In this document: piece by piece, positions 19,096-29,135 of the stretch
How the letters are laid out: each line of letters opens with the position of its first letter
Numbering within the stretch: position 1 is the first letter of the stretch
Assembly (NCBI GenBank): GCA_016714785.1
Contig: JADKCC010000038.1
Span: 22,403-86,402 of the forward strand
Direction of reading: 5' to 3'
Source: Saprospiraceae bacterium
GTDB taxonomy: Bacteria; Bacteroidota; Bacteroidia; Chitinophagales; Saprospiraceae
Length of the DNA stretch: 64,000 bases
Notes under the pieces: model-generated
Told to the model about the DNA's origin: nothing
What the model saw: the letters and a program-made list of their open reading frames with translations, nothing else
Databases searched by the model: none
Made by a program: the position numbers and the translations under genes

Positions 19096-20304
19096 TCAAT
19101 TGTCGTGCGCTCTGGCTTTCACTTTGTTATCTTGTATTATAGGCTCTTCCTTTACTATTATCGGTTCTGAAATATCTAATATTGGCTGGCCAGCATTTAC
19201 CCAAGCTGTGTATATACATGACCCAATGGCATGAATAGAAGAACGCATCTGCTCTTCTACCATAGTGCCGAGCGCATCTGTGTAAGCCCTAGTATATTCG
19301 GGGCATTGAATTCTTATGGTCTGACCCAGTCGCTCATCATAACAATATTGAAGATCTGAATTAAATGTTTTACTCAATCGTTTTTCTACTTTTAGCACAC
19401 TGTCTAAATGACTATGCGCCTTGATGACTATATTCCAAAAATAGTCTCTAGGATTCTCTATATAGTCAGCTTTACCAACAAAAAAATCATACTCTCTCTC
19501 GGCAAATAATTCAGGTATCCTTGATTCCCAAAATGCATGAATGCCGACTTGATCTGTCATTTGCCCGTTATAGTTGGAAGTAGTGTGAAGTGGGACATGT
19601 GCATCTCCTATATAATGTCCAAATTCAGCAGAAATACGAATTATAGCGGTTTTGTCTTTATTCTCAAAAGCTCTAGTCAGTTTTTGTTGCGTAGCTTCAA
19701 GGTGGTAAGGCACGATGCCATACTGCGAAAAATGATCTTCTATTAATACATCTATTTTGTTTTTTTGGAAATATGTAGTTCCAAATAATTCATCTAAATC
19801 ATAACCTGATAATCTCCATTCATCTTCATAATACATAGGTTTGATTACTTTTTTCCAATATTTCACAAATGTAGCATAATCAATAGCTAAGGTAATACCA
19901 CCCAAATGTTGAGTTGAAAGGAATATTGAGTCATTTATAATTTGTTTCTCAAAATATAATGAATCGGAGCCTGCTATAAACTTAATCTTGCAATGTTTTA
20001 TTATGGCTTCTTCAAAATCTCTAGGTACATTCGGAAATGGAATGACATCCCAGTGGTCTATATCTATATAATGCCTTACACCTTCATGCTTAGTGGCGTA
20101 TCGTCGCATATCTGGATCAACAGCATGAGCGGTCATGTACTCTATATGCTTTTTATAAAATCCTATCAACTCTGCAGGTAGTGTAAATACAGCCATACGA
20201 TTGATCAATCTATGCCCATAAAATCCCCATGCTTCTGGTTTAGTCATTGATGTAAAACAAACCATAGAGATGCTCAAGATTATAAGTAAAGCTATCTTTT
20301 TCAA
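19096..20304 (-). CDS. Zinc-dependent phospholipase C / S1-P1 nuclease-like protein
   Basis: A 402-residue exported protein (signal peptide MKKIALLIILSISMVCFTSM). It belongs to the all-helical, three-zinc superfamily that includes phospholipase C and S1/P1 nucleases. Evidence is WGFYGHRLINRMA after the signal, HYIDIDHWD, and HYIGDAHVPLHTTSNYNGQ, with histidines and aspartates placed as zinc ligands. Whether it acts on phospholipids or nucleic acids cannot be told. The stop lies 33 bases from pdxJ's stop, the two genes converging. The tail after about residue 370 is low-complexity. Confidence 0.7.
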   Translation of the reverse strand: MKKIALLIILSISMVCFTSMTKPEAWGFYGHRLINRMAVFTLPAELIGFYKKHIEYMTAHAVDPDMRRYATKHEGVRHYIDIDHWDVIPFPNVPRDFEEAIIKHCKIKFIAGSDSLYFEKQIINDSIFLSTQHLGGITLAIDYATFVKYWKKVIKPMYYEDEWRLSGYDLDELFGTTYFQKNKIDVLIEDHFSQYGIVPYHLEATQQKLTRAFENKDKTAIIRISAEFGHYIGDAHVPLHTTSNYNGQMTDQVGIHAFWESRIPELFAEREYDFFVGKADYIENPRDYFWNIVIKAHSHLDSVLKVEKRLSKTFNSDLQYCYDERLGQTIRIQCPEYTRAYTDALGTMVEEQMRSSIHAIGSCIYTAWVNAGQPILDISEPIIVKEEPIIQDNKVKARAHDN

Positions 20305-20390
20305 TAATGTTAAGAAATTAGGTTAAATAATGGTGCAATATATTCAGTTTGATTGTTATAAAGAAATTTATATTGGTATGATTAACTATT

Positions 20391-23300
20391 TTACTCTTTT
20401 ACAATCAAATTTGTAAATTTCCTATATTGCGATGTTATTTCTATAATATAAAGCCCAGATGGTAAGGTCTGCATATCTATTTGTGTTAAATCATTAGCGA
20501 TAATATAATTAAACAAGTGAGGTCGACCAGTGATATCTTTAAGAGTAATATTGGATCCTGTAAGGGAATGACCCAAAGTTTGAATGTAAAGTTTGCTTTG
20601 TACTGGATTTGGGTATGTTTTTATTGGATTGGTATCGGTATCTTGTGTACTTGTAAGCAAAGCAGCACCAGTAATTAAACAACCATTTTTATCTTTTACT
20701 TGAACATCATATTTAATTTCTTCTAGGTCTGTAAATTTATTTGTATCCAAAAATAATAACCCATTATCAATACTATGCACATAAGGTGGTGTGCCACCTT
20801 TGACCACAATCTCTAAGTCTTTACCTTCAATCAAAAATGTCATCTCAAGACTATCAGGATTTTTGATATTGATAAAGCCTGTTAATGAATCATTCTTATT
20901 GTCTTTGACTACATAATTATATATTCCTGCGGATAATCCTGACCATTCCCTATTATTACTAAAATCGCTTCCATTAAGACTATATTTAAAAGGTTGAGCA
21001 CCATTGCTAGGCAAAAGTTTTATGTATCCATCATTCTTATTATGGCAACTGATATCTTTGGATGTGACATTTACGGTTTTCAGAACATTCAGTACTATAC
21101 TGGTAACTTTGGAACAGAGCAAAGAATCTCTAACATAAATTTTATATGAACCATTATCACTAAAAGTTACAATGTTATTATCATTAAAATTAATATTGTT
21201 GGTACTATACTTAAGGCTACCAGTGCCGCCTGTAGCATTGATAGTTATTTCAAATTTGTTTTGAACTAATTGAACATCAATTGGTGTTGGTAGATTGGTA
21301 GAAATGGTATCTGAAAGACTAATTTTTCCTCCACTGTCTTTAATATGGAAAATATATCTACCTGGAGTTACCGTAAATGAAGGGTTAGCCTGAAAGTTTA
21401 TGCCATCAACACTAAAAGTATAAGGTTGGAATCCACCTTCAGCAGTCAGATTTATAACACCTGATTGATTAGCACAAATTATATTGGTTTTTATTTCTCC
21501 TTTTACACTCATAGGAGGTACGAATATATTTATCTCATCTACAATACTACACCCTGATTCATCTTTGACATAAATTAAGTGAAGTCCATTGCCAGGATCA
21601 GAGAAGATAGGCTCAGTTTGGAAATTAGTACCGTCTATACTGTAATTTAGAATTCCCGTACCGCCAGATGCATTGACAATTATATTGTATTTGTTCAATG
21701 AGATCTGTGCTAGTATTTCTGCGGGTTCTTCTAGCGTTATCATGTTAGACTGTGCAACTGCACCGACTGCATCCTTTATATAAATTATGTAGTTTCCACT
21801 GCTTAAATCTGGAAAAACTGAGATCGGTTGAAAATTAATTCCATCCAATGCATAAGTATAAGGTAAAATACCGCCAAAACCTTCTCCGTGTATAATTCCA
21901 TTGTTGTCACCGAAACATTTAATAAAATTGTCTCTATAAGCTACCAATCCAAGATTTCCTTGCTTAATTCTGATAACAAATGATACATCTGGCAACCATC
22001 TTCCTTTATCATCGAGTAGATTGAAATTGAAATTATCAAAATCTACCGATCCTCCATTGTGTTTATATTTTAATCTATCTGATACTATATCGGACATTGT
22101 GAATACATCTCCAAGCTTCATAATACTATTTTGAAGTAACAAATCTCCCTGAGTTGGAAGTTTGATGAGTGTAAAAGTGATAAAATCTCTATTTTCACCA
22201 ATTACCGAAAGTAAGGTAGAGTCAACTACGGCTTCTGATGATTTGTTGACTAGCAAAGCTTCATTAAATAGTATGGTAGCGGTACCTTCATTCGTGCCTT
22301 TAGTGCGGAATGATGATATCTGACTATATGGCAATATCTTACATGGTGTATTGGGTTTGACACGCCAATAGTAAACCTTTCCCGGTTCGAGATTTAATTT
22401 ATAGTTTGAAGTTGTAAGTGTTGCTGCATGAGTTATAGATGTAAATGCAGGTGAAATACTGAGTTCAAAAGTATAATCTTTAATTCCTGCAATTTCTTCC
22501 CAAACAAATACAATATTGTTTTGAGGTACATCGTATTTATTCTTTTCAGGTTGCAAGGCATTTATAGTGTTAGTACTTTTATATCCCATGAAAATATCGA
22601 AAGAGGCTGTAAGGTTTTCCAAATTTCTATTTGCATTTACTATTACCTTATGCCAGCCCTTCGAAAGCAACTGCAAATCACTGATGGTTAGATCAATGTT
22701 TTCTGGAATCAATTCTATAGGATTTTGAGAGAAGTCATAGTTAATTTCAGTAAATGGGTTACTAACAGAGAGTATGATGGGAATAGTTGAATCTTGTACT
22801 TTTGTAATAGTTATGGAATTCGTGAGTGTTGTTTCATCACATAATATAAAGCTTTCATTTTCAACATCAATTTCGAAACTAGATGTAATTTTAAAATTGA
22901 CATTTGAAACATCAAAAAAGATATTGTCAGCAGCCTTAACCATTACTTTTGCTTTGGTGGTTGGTATTCCAGGGACTATAATTTCGCTTGAACCATTATT
23001 AATTACATTTTCAACCAACAATATAGGATATGTTGCGCCACCATCTGTTGAAAGGTAAATATTTACATTTTGGCAATTTATTGGTGCATTATTCGTACTA
23101 GCTACATCCCATGTTACAGTCTGTTTGGAGCCTGTCATCCAATTTACAGATAATGTGTTAGGATATGTAATATTAAAAGGTCCAGCTTGGGCAGATACTT
23201 TTACTTTCACATCGACTTCATCAGTACAGCCTAAACGCAGATGATTGTCTCGTACGGTACATCTAAAATTCATATCTCGAGCTACAGATGGCAAGACCTC

Positions 23301-24800
23301 CCATTGTCCATATTTTTTTAATAAGTCAGGGAAATATCTAGTAGGCGAAGTACTTGGATTGACAGATCTAAAGGCTGGGCCTCCCGTATTTGATGATACT
23401 GGTGGCATCGTTGCTACTGTATTGTTCATTTGCTCCCAACAATAAGTCACTTGATCACCATCCAAATCTTGGGCCAAGGCAGTTAAAGCAAAAGATGTGG
23501 ATTTGGGTATAGTATATTCGTTTTTGGAAACACTAACTGATGGTCTGGAATTTATTTCTGGAATGATAGTGGCACAAGTATTACCATTTCCTGCTACTAC
23601 AAAATTGGATATTTCAAATATGCTATGGCCATGAAAATAACCATCACTATTGTTTTGAACATTAGGCTCACATATACCGGCATAGCCCATGATGGTACTT
23701 GCACTTCCAGGTTCCATGGCAGCTTGATTTGAACGTTGGCAGCTATTATTTTGTGTATGATTCCCGCCGAACTGATGCCCCATTTCGTGAGCCACATAAT
23801 CAATGTCAAATGGATCTCCTACAGGCGTTGTTTGCCCAGTAACGCCCATAGCTTTGGAGCTAGAGCAGGGTGATCTCAGCTGAGCTATCCCACCTCCACC
23901 AGTACTAAATACATGACCGATATCATAATTGTTTCTACCTATTACATCATCAATGGTTGCTTGATTTTCATCCAACATTATTTCACCATCACCATTGGTA
24001 AAAGGATCTGTATTTCCATTTAAATAAATTATTTTATCTGTATCACCTATAAGTTTCATGGTGATGCCAGCATCTCTTTCATAAACACCATTCACTCTTG
24101 TCATTGTATTATTATAGGCGGCGAGCACCTTTTCTCTTGTTCCGCCATGAAAAGCTGCATACTCGCCTGTACATGAAATAGCCAACCGATATGATCGTAG
24201 TTGGCAATCTCCAGCATATCTTTCTCCCAATGTATTCAAGGCCTCGTTTTTAACATCATTAAGTTCCAAATGGTCATTAGATGACAATATACTACATGTG
24301 AAATTACCTTTTTTCTTTCTATAGTCTGTTTTATTGTAAATCTGATAAATATCCTGATGGTCATGTAAAGTATATGGATCAATGAAAATATGGCCATACT
24401 TATTAGATAAAATCATAGCGTGGATACCATAAGGTGAAATACTCATTTTCAATCTGTCTCCATCTTGATTGGTACCAGTGTAGGAAGTGTAACCAGGGTA
24501 TTTCTTCATCAGCTCTTCATCAAATACTGGCGTCTCATGGATCGAAAATGTAATAAAATCGCCATTGGGCATTGGTACCGCTAATTCATGATTTTGAAAA
24601 TTTACATTGGGTTTCATAAATATGTTTCTAAAACCTTCTGAATCAAAATGTAAGGTGATATATTTTTCTGGTAAAATATATCGTTTCCCTTTAGCTTCTC
24701 TTAGTTGAGTGGATACTGGTGACCATAGGGATTGTTGCGCATCTAATTGCATTAGAGTACAGAACAGAAATATAAAAATAGTTGAATGAAAATATCGCAT
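20391..24800 (-). CDS. Secreted M12B-like metalloprotease with SprB repeats and type A T9SS domain
   Basis: A 1469-residue extracellular zinc protease. It has a signal peptide, a propeptide-like region (about residues 25-190), and a reprolysin-type catalytic domain with HEMGHQFGGNH near residue 340 and a Met-turn (IMGYAG). Further along are Ig-like segments, a CSPG-like module, and six repeats (about residues 975-1370) of the SprB type, with patterns such as GGFQPYTFSVDGINF and GRYIFHIKD. The C-terminus (YPNPVQSKLYI ... IVKE) is a type A sorting signal for attachment or release through the T9SS. The gene at 47378 is a paralogue sharing the propeptide and catalytic domains. The repeats might bind a polysaccharide or another surface protein; that is inference. 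Confidence 0.9.
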   Translation of the reverse strand: MRYFHSTIFIFLFCTLMQLDAQQSLWSPVSTQLREAKGKRYILPEKYITLHFDSEGFRNIFMKPNVNFQNHELAVPMPNGDFITFSIHETPVFDEELMKKYPGYTSYTGTNQDGDRLKMSISPYGIHAMILSNKYGHIFIDPYTLHDHQDIYQIYNKTDYRKKKGNFTCSILSSNDHLELNDVKNEALNTLGERYAGDCQLRSYRLAISCTGEYAAFHGGTREKVLAAYNNTMTRVNGVYERDAGITMKLIGDTDKIIYLNGNTDPFTNGDGEIMLDENQATIDDVIGRNNYDIGHVFSTGGGGIAQLRSPCSSSKAMGVTGQTTPVGDPFDIDYVAHEMGHQFGGNHTQNNSCQRSNQAAMEPGSASTIMGYAGICEPNVQNNSDGYFHGHSIFEISNFVVAGNGNTCATIIPEINSRPSVSVSKNEYTIPKSTSFALTALAQDLDGDQVTYCWEQMNNTVATMPPVSSNTGGPAFRSVNPSTSPTRYFPDLLKKYGQWEVLPSVARDMNFRCTVRDNHLRLGCTDEVDVKVKVSAQAGPFNITYPNTLSVNWMTGSKQTVTWDVASTNNAPINCQNVNIYLSTDGGATYPILLVENVINNGSSEIIVPGIPTTKAKVMVKAADNIFFDVSNVNFKITSSFEIDVENESFILCDETTLTNSITITKVQDSTIPIILSVSNPFTEINYDFSQNPIELIPENIDLTISDLQLLSKGWHKVIVNANRNLENLTASFDIFMGYKSTNTINALQPEKNKYDVPQNNIVFVWEEIAGIKDYTFELSISPAFTSITHAATLTTSNYKLNLEPGKVYYWRVKPNTPCKILPYSQISSFRTKGTNEGTATILFNEALLVNKSSEAVVDSTLLSVIGENRDFITFTLIKLPTQGDLLLQNSIMKLGDVFTMSDIVSDRLKYKHNGGSVDFDNFNFNLLDDKGRWLPDVSFVIRIKQGNLGLVAYRDNFIKCFGDNNGIIHGEGFGGILPYTYALDGINFQPISVFPDLSSGNYIIYIKDAVGAVAQSNMITLEEPAEILAQISLNKYNIIVNASGGTGILNYSIDGTNFQTEPIFSDPGNGLHLIYVKDESGCSIVDEINIFVPPMSVKGEIKTNIICANQSGVINLTAEGGFQPYTFSVDGINFQANPSFTVTPGRYIFHIKDSGGKISLSDTISTNLPTPIDVQLVQNKFEITINATGGTGSLKYSTNNINFNDNNIVTFSDNGSYKIYVRDSLLCSKVTSIVLNVLKTVNVTSKDISCHNKNDGYIKLLPSNGAQPFKYSLNGSDFSNNREWSGLSAGIYNYVVKDNKNDSLTGFINIKNPDSLEMTFLIEGKDLEIVVKGGTPPYVHSIDNGLLFLDTNKFTDLEEIKYDVQVKDKNGCLITGAALLTSTQDTDTNPIKTYPNPVQSKLYIQTLGHSLTGSNITLKDITGRPHLFNYIIANDLTQIDMQTLPSGLYIIEITSQYRKFTNLIVKE

Positions 24801-24933
24801 AAGTAATTGTTACGGACTGTAAAACTACTTAATTTGATTTATTCGCCAAATATTTATGATGAAAAAATAAACGCATGACATCTATGCGACAATTTTTAGG
24901 AATTAGGCTTTAAATTCAACAAATTTTTACAGC

Positions 24934-25635
24934 TTAGACAATATCCAAAGCCAGACCAATCATTTGGCCCAATGCAGACTCTCTATCATGGTGATCCATA
25001 CTTTCACCAGTTATGAGTGAGTCAGAAATAGTACAAATAGTTAAGGCAGATGCTTTGAGAGACATGGCAGTAAGAAATAGAGCGTAAGCTTCCATTTCCA
25101 AACAAGTCACACCCATTTTGGCCCATTTTTTCCAACTTCCTTTTTCAAAGTCATAAAATGTGTCAGAACTCATAATGTTGCCCACGTGATGTGGTAGGTC
25201 TAACTCTTCCGCACGAGATACAGCAGCAGATAATAACCTGAAATCAGAAATAGCGGAAATTTCTCCCCTTACTCTGAATTGTTTGCTAAAGTTTGAATTG
25301 GTAGATGCAGCCTGTGCTATTACGATGTCTTTTATTTTTACATTCTCTTGGATTGAACCAGCTGAGCCAACACGGATAAGCTTTTTTACACCATAAAATT
25401 TAATCAATTCATAAGAATATATGCCTATGGAAGGCATGCCCATACCTGTACCCATTACTGAGACTCTTTTACCTTGATATAAACCTGTAAACCCTAACAT
25501 ATTACGTACTCTATTGAACTGAACAACATCAGTCAAAAAATTATCTGCAATATATTTAGCTCTCAAAGGGTCTCCAGGTAAGAGAATGGATTCTGCAATC
25601 TCTCCTTCTTTGGCTTCAATGTGTGGTGTAGGCAT
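24934..25635 (-). CDS. deoD: Purine-nucleoside phosphorylase, DeoD type
   Basis: DeoD cleaves purine nucleosides with phosphate to give the free base and (deoxy)ribose 1-phosphate, in purine salvage. The 233-residue protein shows the family signatures LLPGDPLRAKYIA, MGTGMGMPSIGIY, RVGSAGSIQE and CLEMEAYALF (the Glu-Met-Glu loop that binds ribose). It starts at the ATG at 25635. It lies alone, divergent from the TetR operon. Confidence 0.95.
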   Translation of the reverse strand: MPTPHIEAKEGEIAESILLPGDPLRAKYIADNFLTDVVQFNRVRNMLGFTGLYQGKRVSVMGTGMGMPSIGIYSYELIKFYGVKKLIRVGSAGSIQENVKIKDIVIAQAASTNSNFSKQFRVRGEISAISDFRLLSAAVSRAEELDLPHHVGNIMSSDTFYDFEKGSWKKWAKMGVTCLEMEAYALFLTAMSLKASALTICTISDSLITGESMDHHDRESALGQMIGLALDIV

Positions 25636-25861
25636 AAGTATATTTTTTGTTTTGTGATTGTTTACAGGTTTTAGATTACAAATATCCTACCAAAACTGTT
25701 TTCATTTAAATCTTTAGTAAATTAATCACAAAAATCGACTATATTTCCTTCAAAAACAATATGATATATTGTCTATGGCTATGAGTAATTTACATAAGTA
25801 AACTTTATCAATATTGACAAATACGTCCATGAGATTTGCAAACAAAATGTTAAAGACGTTT

Positions 25862-25903
25862 AAACTTTGGAAACTTTTAAACAATATAAAGTTTCCAAAG
25901 TTT
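25862..25903. promoter_or_regulatory. Perfect inverted repeat, likely TetR operator
   Basis: AAACTTTGGAAACTTT (25862-25877) is an exact inverted copy of AAAGTTTCCAAAGTTT (25888-25903), with a 10-base spacer. It lies directly before the -7 element and the tetR gene. TetR regulators commonly bind such palindromes at their own promoters, so this is most simply an autoregulatory operator that also controls the efflux genes downstream. Confidence 0.75.
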
Positions 25904-25910
25904 ACCTTTG
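25903..25910 (+). promoter_or_regulatory. -7 element of the TetR-efflux operon
   Basis: TACCTTTG matches TAnnTTTG exactly and overlaps the last base of the operator. The ATG at 25915 is only four bases beyond it, so the transcript would have almost no leader. No TTTG sits at the right distance for a -33 element. Confidence 0.5.
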
Positions 25911-25914
25911 CATC

Positions 25915-26529
25915 ATGAATATAAAAGATACCTTACTTTCATCAGCATTTGAATTATTTCTGAAATACGGAATAAAAAGTGTCTCTATGGATGACATATC
26001 AAGAAAGCTTGGCATCTCTAAAAAAACCATTTACAATTGTGTTGCAAACAAAGAATCACTCATCAGCAATATTGTAGAAAAACACTTGGAGTCAGATGAA
26101 AAAGAAATATTAAAAATTCAAAGTAACTCGATAGACGCCATAGAAGAAATGGTCAATATTAGCCAGCATATCCTCACCTTTCTTTGTGATATGACACCAT
26201 CTTTGGTGTTTGACCTGAAAAAATATCACCCTGAATTGTGGAACAAGATCGAGAAGCAACATTTTAAATTTATAGAAAATACGATACATAATAACCTTGT
26301 GCGCGGTCAAAAAGAAGGATTGTACCGGACCAACTTTGACCCCAAAATTGTTTCCAAATTATATGTAGCCAAATCAAACTGTATCGTGGATGCGGACAAC
26401 TTCCCTGTAGCTACTTTTGACAGGGTCACATTATTCAAACAATTAGTTAGTTACCATATCCATGGCATAGTTTCACCAGAAGGATACCAATTATTTCAAC
26501 AAAAACATAAAACTTTTTTTAATTTATGA
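25915..26529 (+). CDS. TetR family transcriptional regulator
   Basis: A 204-residue repressor with an N-terminal helix-turn-helix, read from LLSSAFELFLKYGIKSVSMDDISRKLGISKKTIYNCVANKE, the usual TetR layout. The start is the ATG at 25915 (MNIKDTLLSS), which begins right after the -7 element; a longer frame from 25867 would run through the operator and is rejected. The C-terminal ligand domain shows no recognisable specificity. Its stop overlaps the tolC start by four bases (ATGA, 26526-26529), so it is the first gene of the efflux operon and probably represses it by binding the palindrome at 25862-25903. Its inducer would be an efflux substrate. Confidence 0.92.
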   Translation: MNIKDTLLSSAFELFLKYGIKSVSMDDISRKLGISKKTIYNCVANKESLISNIVEKHLESDEKEILKIQSNSIDAIEEMVNISQHILTFLCDMTPSLVFDLKKYHPELWNKIEKQHFKFIENTIHNNLVRGQKEGLYRTNFDPKIVSKLYVAKSNCIVDADNFPVATFDRVTLFKQLVSYHIHGIVSPEGYQLFQQKHKTFFNL

Positions 26530-27923
26530 GATCATATTTAATCATTTTGTGTGCTCTGATAGCGTCCAATCTTTTTGGGCAAGAAGTTAGAAAACTCTCT
26601 CTCAATGAAGCCGTGGAGACAGCTATCAAAAATGCCATTGAGATTCAAAATTTAAAACTCGATGAAGCGATTCAACTTGCTCAAAATAATGAAATCAAAG
26701 GATCAGCGCTTCCACAAATAGCGGCTGATGGACAACTAACATATTACACCAATGTACCACAAATTCCATTTCCATCATCAGATATTTCTATATATCAAGT
26801 ATTAGAAAAAGAAGGTGTCAGAGATAATAATGGAAATCCCATCAATGTGGGTAATGCGTCTTTTGGCATCCAAGCGGTATCATTCGTAGCACCATTAAAT
26901 TACCAATACGGCGTTGGAGTGCAGCAGCTATTATTCCAACCTGATGTATTCGTGGCATTGCAAGCTCGTCAGTCTGTACTCGACCTTGCAAGAGGAAATA
27001 CAGAAGTGGCTATAGAAAAGGTCAAAGAAGCAGTGCAAAAAGCCTATTACTCGGTATTAGTAGCTCAAAATCAAAAGTCTGTTATAGATGCAACCATGCA
27101 AAGACTAGACAAGCTTAATTTCGAAATGGGGCAAATGTATAAAAATGGATTTGTAGAAAAATTGGATGTAGATAGATTGAGTGTAACCTTGAACAATACA
27201 AAAACAGCTCAGAATCAAATCAATAATGGTATTGCGATCAATCTTGCAGTATTAAAAAATGCGCTTGGTATTTCTCAAAAAGATTCTGTTGTCCTGACAG
27301 ATCAATTAGATGTTAATGCCCTTCAAGCAGATATTGTCAAATTTGGTCAAGATGTAAATTATCAAGACAGAAGCGAATATAGATTGCTTAGTATAGCTAA
27401 AAGGCTGCAGGAATTGGACATAAAAAGATCAAAAATGGCATATTTCCCTACTGTGGCTGCTTTTTATCAATTCCAAAGAAGTGGACAGAAAAATGACATT
27501 TATGATGTGAATGGTTCTGGTCCTTGGTTTGCATTTAATACAGGGTTAGTGGGACTTTCGATCAAACAACCTATCTATGATGGTGGCCAGAAAAAGTTCA
27601 AAATCCAACAAGCTAAATTGAAACTGGAAAAAATTGAGAATACTTCTATAGAATTATCTAGATACATAGACTTAGAAAATAATATTGCAAAAAATAGTCT
27701 TACCAATGCAGTTTTAAACCTAGAAGTTCAAAAACGAAATATGGAATTGGCAGAGTCGGTATTTACAAGTACGACTAAAAAATATCAGTCTGGACTAGGT
27801 TCAAGTTTCGAAGTATTACAGACAGATACGGAAGTCCAAAGAGCCAATGGAAGTTATTTCCAAGCACTGTATGACGCTTATATAGCAAAAGTCAACTATC
27901 TAAAATCAATAGGTAAATTATAA
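26526..27923 (+). CDS. TolC family outer-membrane efflux protein
   Basis: The outer-membrane channel of a tripartite efflux pump, 465 residues. It has a signal peptide (MRSYLIILCALIASNLFGQ) and long helical hairpins with the duplicated OEP pattern (LSLNEAVETAIKNAIEIQ near the start and LENNIAKNSLTNAVLNLEVQ later). It starts within the tetR stop codon (ATGA) and is followed after 27 bases by the periplasmic adaptor, so all three are translationally close. The substrate is unknown. Confidence 0.92.
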   Translation: MRSYLIILCALIASNLFGQEVRKLSLNEAVETAIKNAIEIQNLKLDEAIQLAQNNEIKGSALPQIAADGQLTYYTNVPQIPFPSSDISIYQVLEKEGVRDNNGNPINVGNASFGIQAVSFVAPLNYQYGVGVQQLLFQPDVFVALQARQSVLDLARGNTEVAIEKVKEAVQKAYYSVLVAQNQKSVIDATMQRLDKLNFEMGQMYKNGFVEKLDVDRLSVTLNNTKTAQNQINNGIAINLAVLKNALGISQKDSVVLTDQLDVNALQADIVKFGQDVNYQDRSEYRLLSIAKRLQELDIKRSKMAYFPTVAAFYQFQRSGQKNDIYDVNGSGPWFAFNTGLVGLSIKQPIYDGGQKKFKIQQAKLKLEKIENTSIELSRYIDLENNIAKNSLTNAVLNLEVQKRNMELAESVFTSTTKKYQSGLGSSFEVLQTDTEVQRANGSYFQALYDAYIAKVNYLKSIGKL

Positions 27924-27950
27924 TAAATCAAAACAAAATCGTAAAATATC

Positions 27951-29105
27951 ATGAACGCAAAATTTAGTGTATTAATAATTATACTTGCTTTGATGAGTTG
28001 TGGTTCTGAACCTGAACAAACCACCGGAATTGATGCTAAGTTGAAGGAATTGGAAACGCTGAAATCAGAGATGGCAGCACTTTCAGCCAAAATCAAAACG
28101 ACGGAAGACGAGATCATAAAGTTGGATCCGAGTCGTGGTATCAAACCGAAATTGGTAGCTACAGCTACGTTGACTCCTGAAGGTTTTAACCATTACATAG
28201 ACCTACAAGGTGTGGTAAGCAGCAAAAATATCTCTTATGTCGCTCCTAGAAACGGAATGGGTGGATATGTAAAACAGCTCTATATAAAAGCTGGTCAAAA
28301 TGTCAAAAAAGGTCAATTGATCATGAAATTGGATGATCAGGTGCTTAGACAAAGTATTGAATCTATCAAAACGCAATTGGGCTTGGCAAAAAACATTTAT
28401 GATCGTACTAAAAATCTTTGGGATCAAAATATTGGTACCGAAGTGCAACTCCTTACTGCCAAAAACAATGTGGAAGCACTTGAAAACCAAATTAAAACCC
28501 AAGAAGAACAGTTGAAAACATTCCTAGTATATGCCGATCAAAATGGTGTAGCTGATATTGTCAATATTAGAGTGGGCGAACTTTTCACGGGTATGGGTGC
28601 AACAGGACCACAAATCCAAATCGTAAACAATGCCAACTTGTCTATCAACATCGAAATACCTGAAAATTATACGGGTATTATCAAACAAGGGGCTAAAGTA
28701 CTGGTAGAAATCCCTGCTATTTCAAAGACATTTGAAACAAGAATAGACCGTATAGCGCAATCTATCAATGCATCATCGCGTGGATTTACAGCAGAGTGTA
28801 GCATACCAAATTCAGCTGGTCTAAAACCAAATATGTCAGCTTATACGAAGATATTGAACCATTCTAATGCAAAGGCGATGGTGATTCCTGTCAACATTAT
28901 CCAAACGGATGAAAAAGGAAAGTACATCTATGCTCTTCAAGTAAAAGATGGCAAAAAAACAGCGGTCAAAAAACCAGTTACGATAGGTCAATTGTATGAT
29001 GATAATATAGAAATTTTGTCTGGACTAGTTTCTGGTGATCAAATCATCATCCAAGGTCACCAAAATTTATATGAAGGTCAGTTAATCGAAGATAGTCAAA
29101 AATAG
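27951..29105 (+). CDS. RND efflux periplasmic adaptor (MFP) lipoprotein
   Basis: A 384-residue membrane-fusion protein linking the inner-membrane RND pump to TolC. The lipobox LMSC places Cys17 as the lipid anchor. Coiled-coil segments around residues 25-55 and 125-190 surround lipoyl-like beta segments (GGYVKQLYIKAGQNVKKGQLIMKLDD). The C-terminal region has the adaptor pattern VVSGLVSGD-like GLVSGDQIIIQGHQNL. It sits between tolC and the RND permease genes, with short gaps, as in typical operons. Confidence 0.94.
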   Translation: MNAKFSVLIIILALMSCGSEPEQTTGIDAKLKELETLKSEMAALSAKIKTTEDEIIKLDPSRGIKPKLVATATLTPEGFNHYIDLQGVVSSKNISYVAPRNGMGGYVKQLYIKAGQNVKKGQLIMKLDDQVLRQSIESIKTQLGLAKNIYDRTKNLWDQNIGTEVQLLTAKNNVEALENQIKTQEEQLKTFLVYADQNGVADIVNIRVGELFTGMGATGPQIQIVNNANLSINIEIPENYTGIIKQGAKVLVEIPAISKTFETRIDRIAQSINASSRGFTAECSIPNSAGLKPNMSAYTKILNHSNAKAMVIPVNIIQTDEKGKYIYALQVKDGKKTAVKKPVTIGQLYDDNIEILSGLVSGDQIIIQGHQNLYEGQLIEDSQK

Positions 29106-29135
29106 TCCTACATCACCATATAAAATTTCACAAAA

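Noticed and set aside
25867..25914. Longer TetR start at 25867
   Set aside because: It would run through the operator and -7 element and gives a non-family N-terminus.
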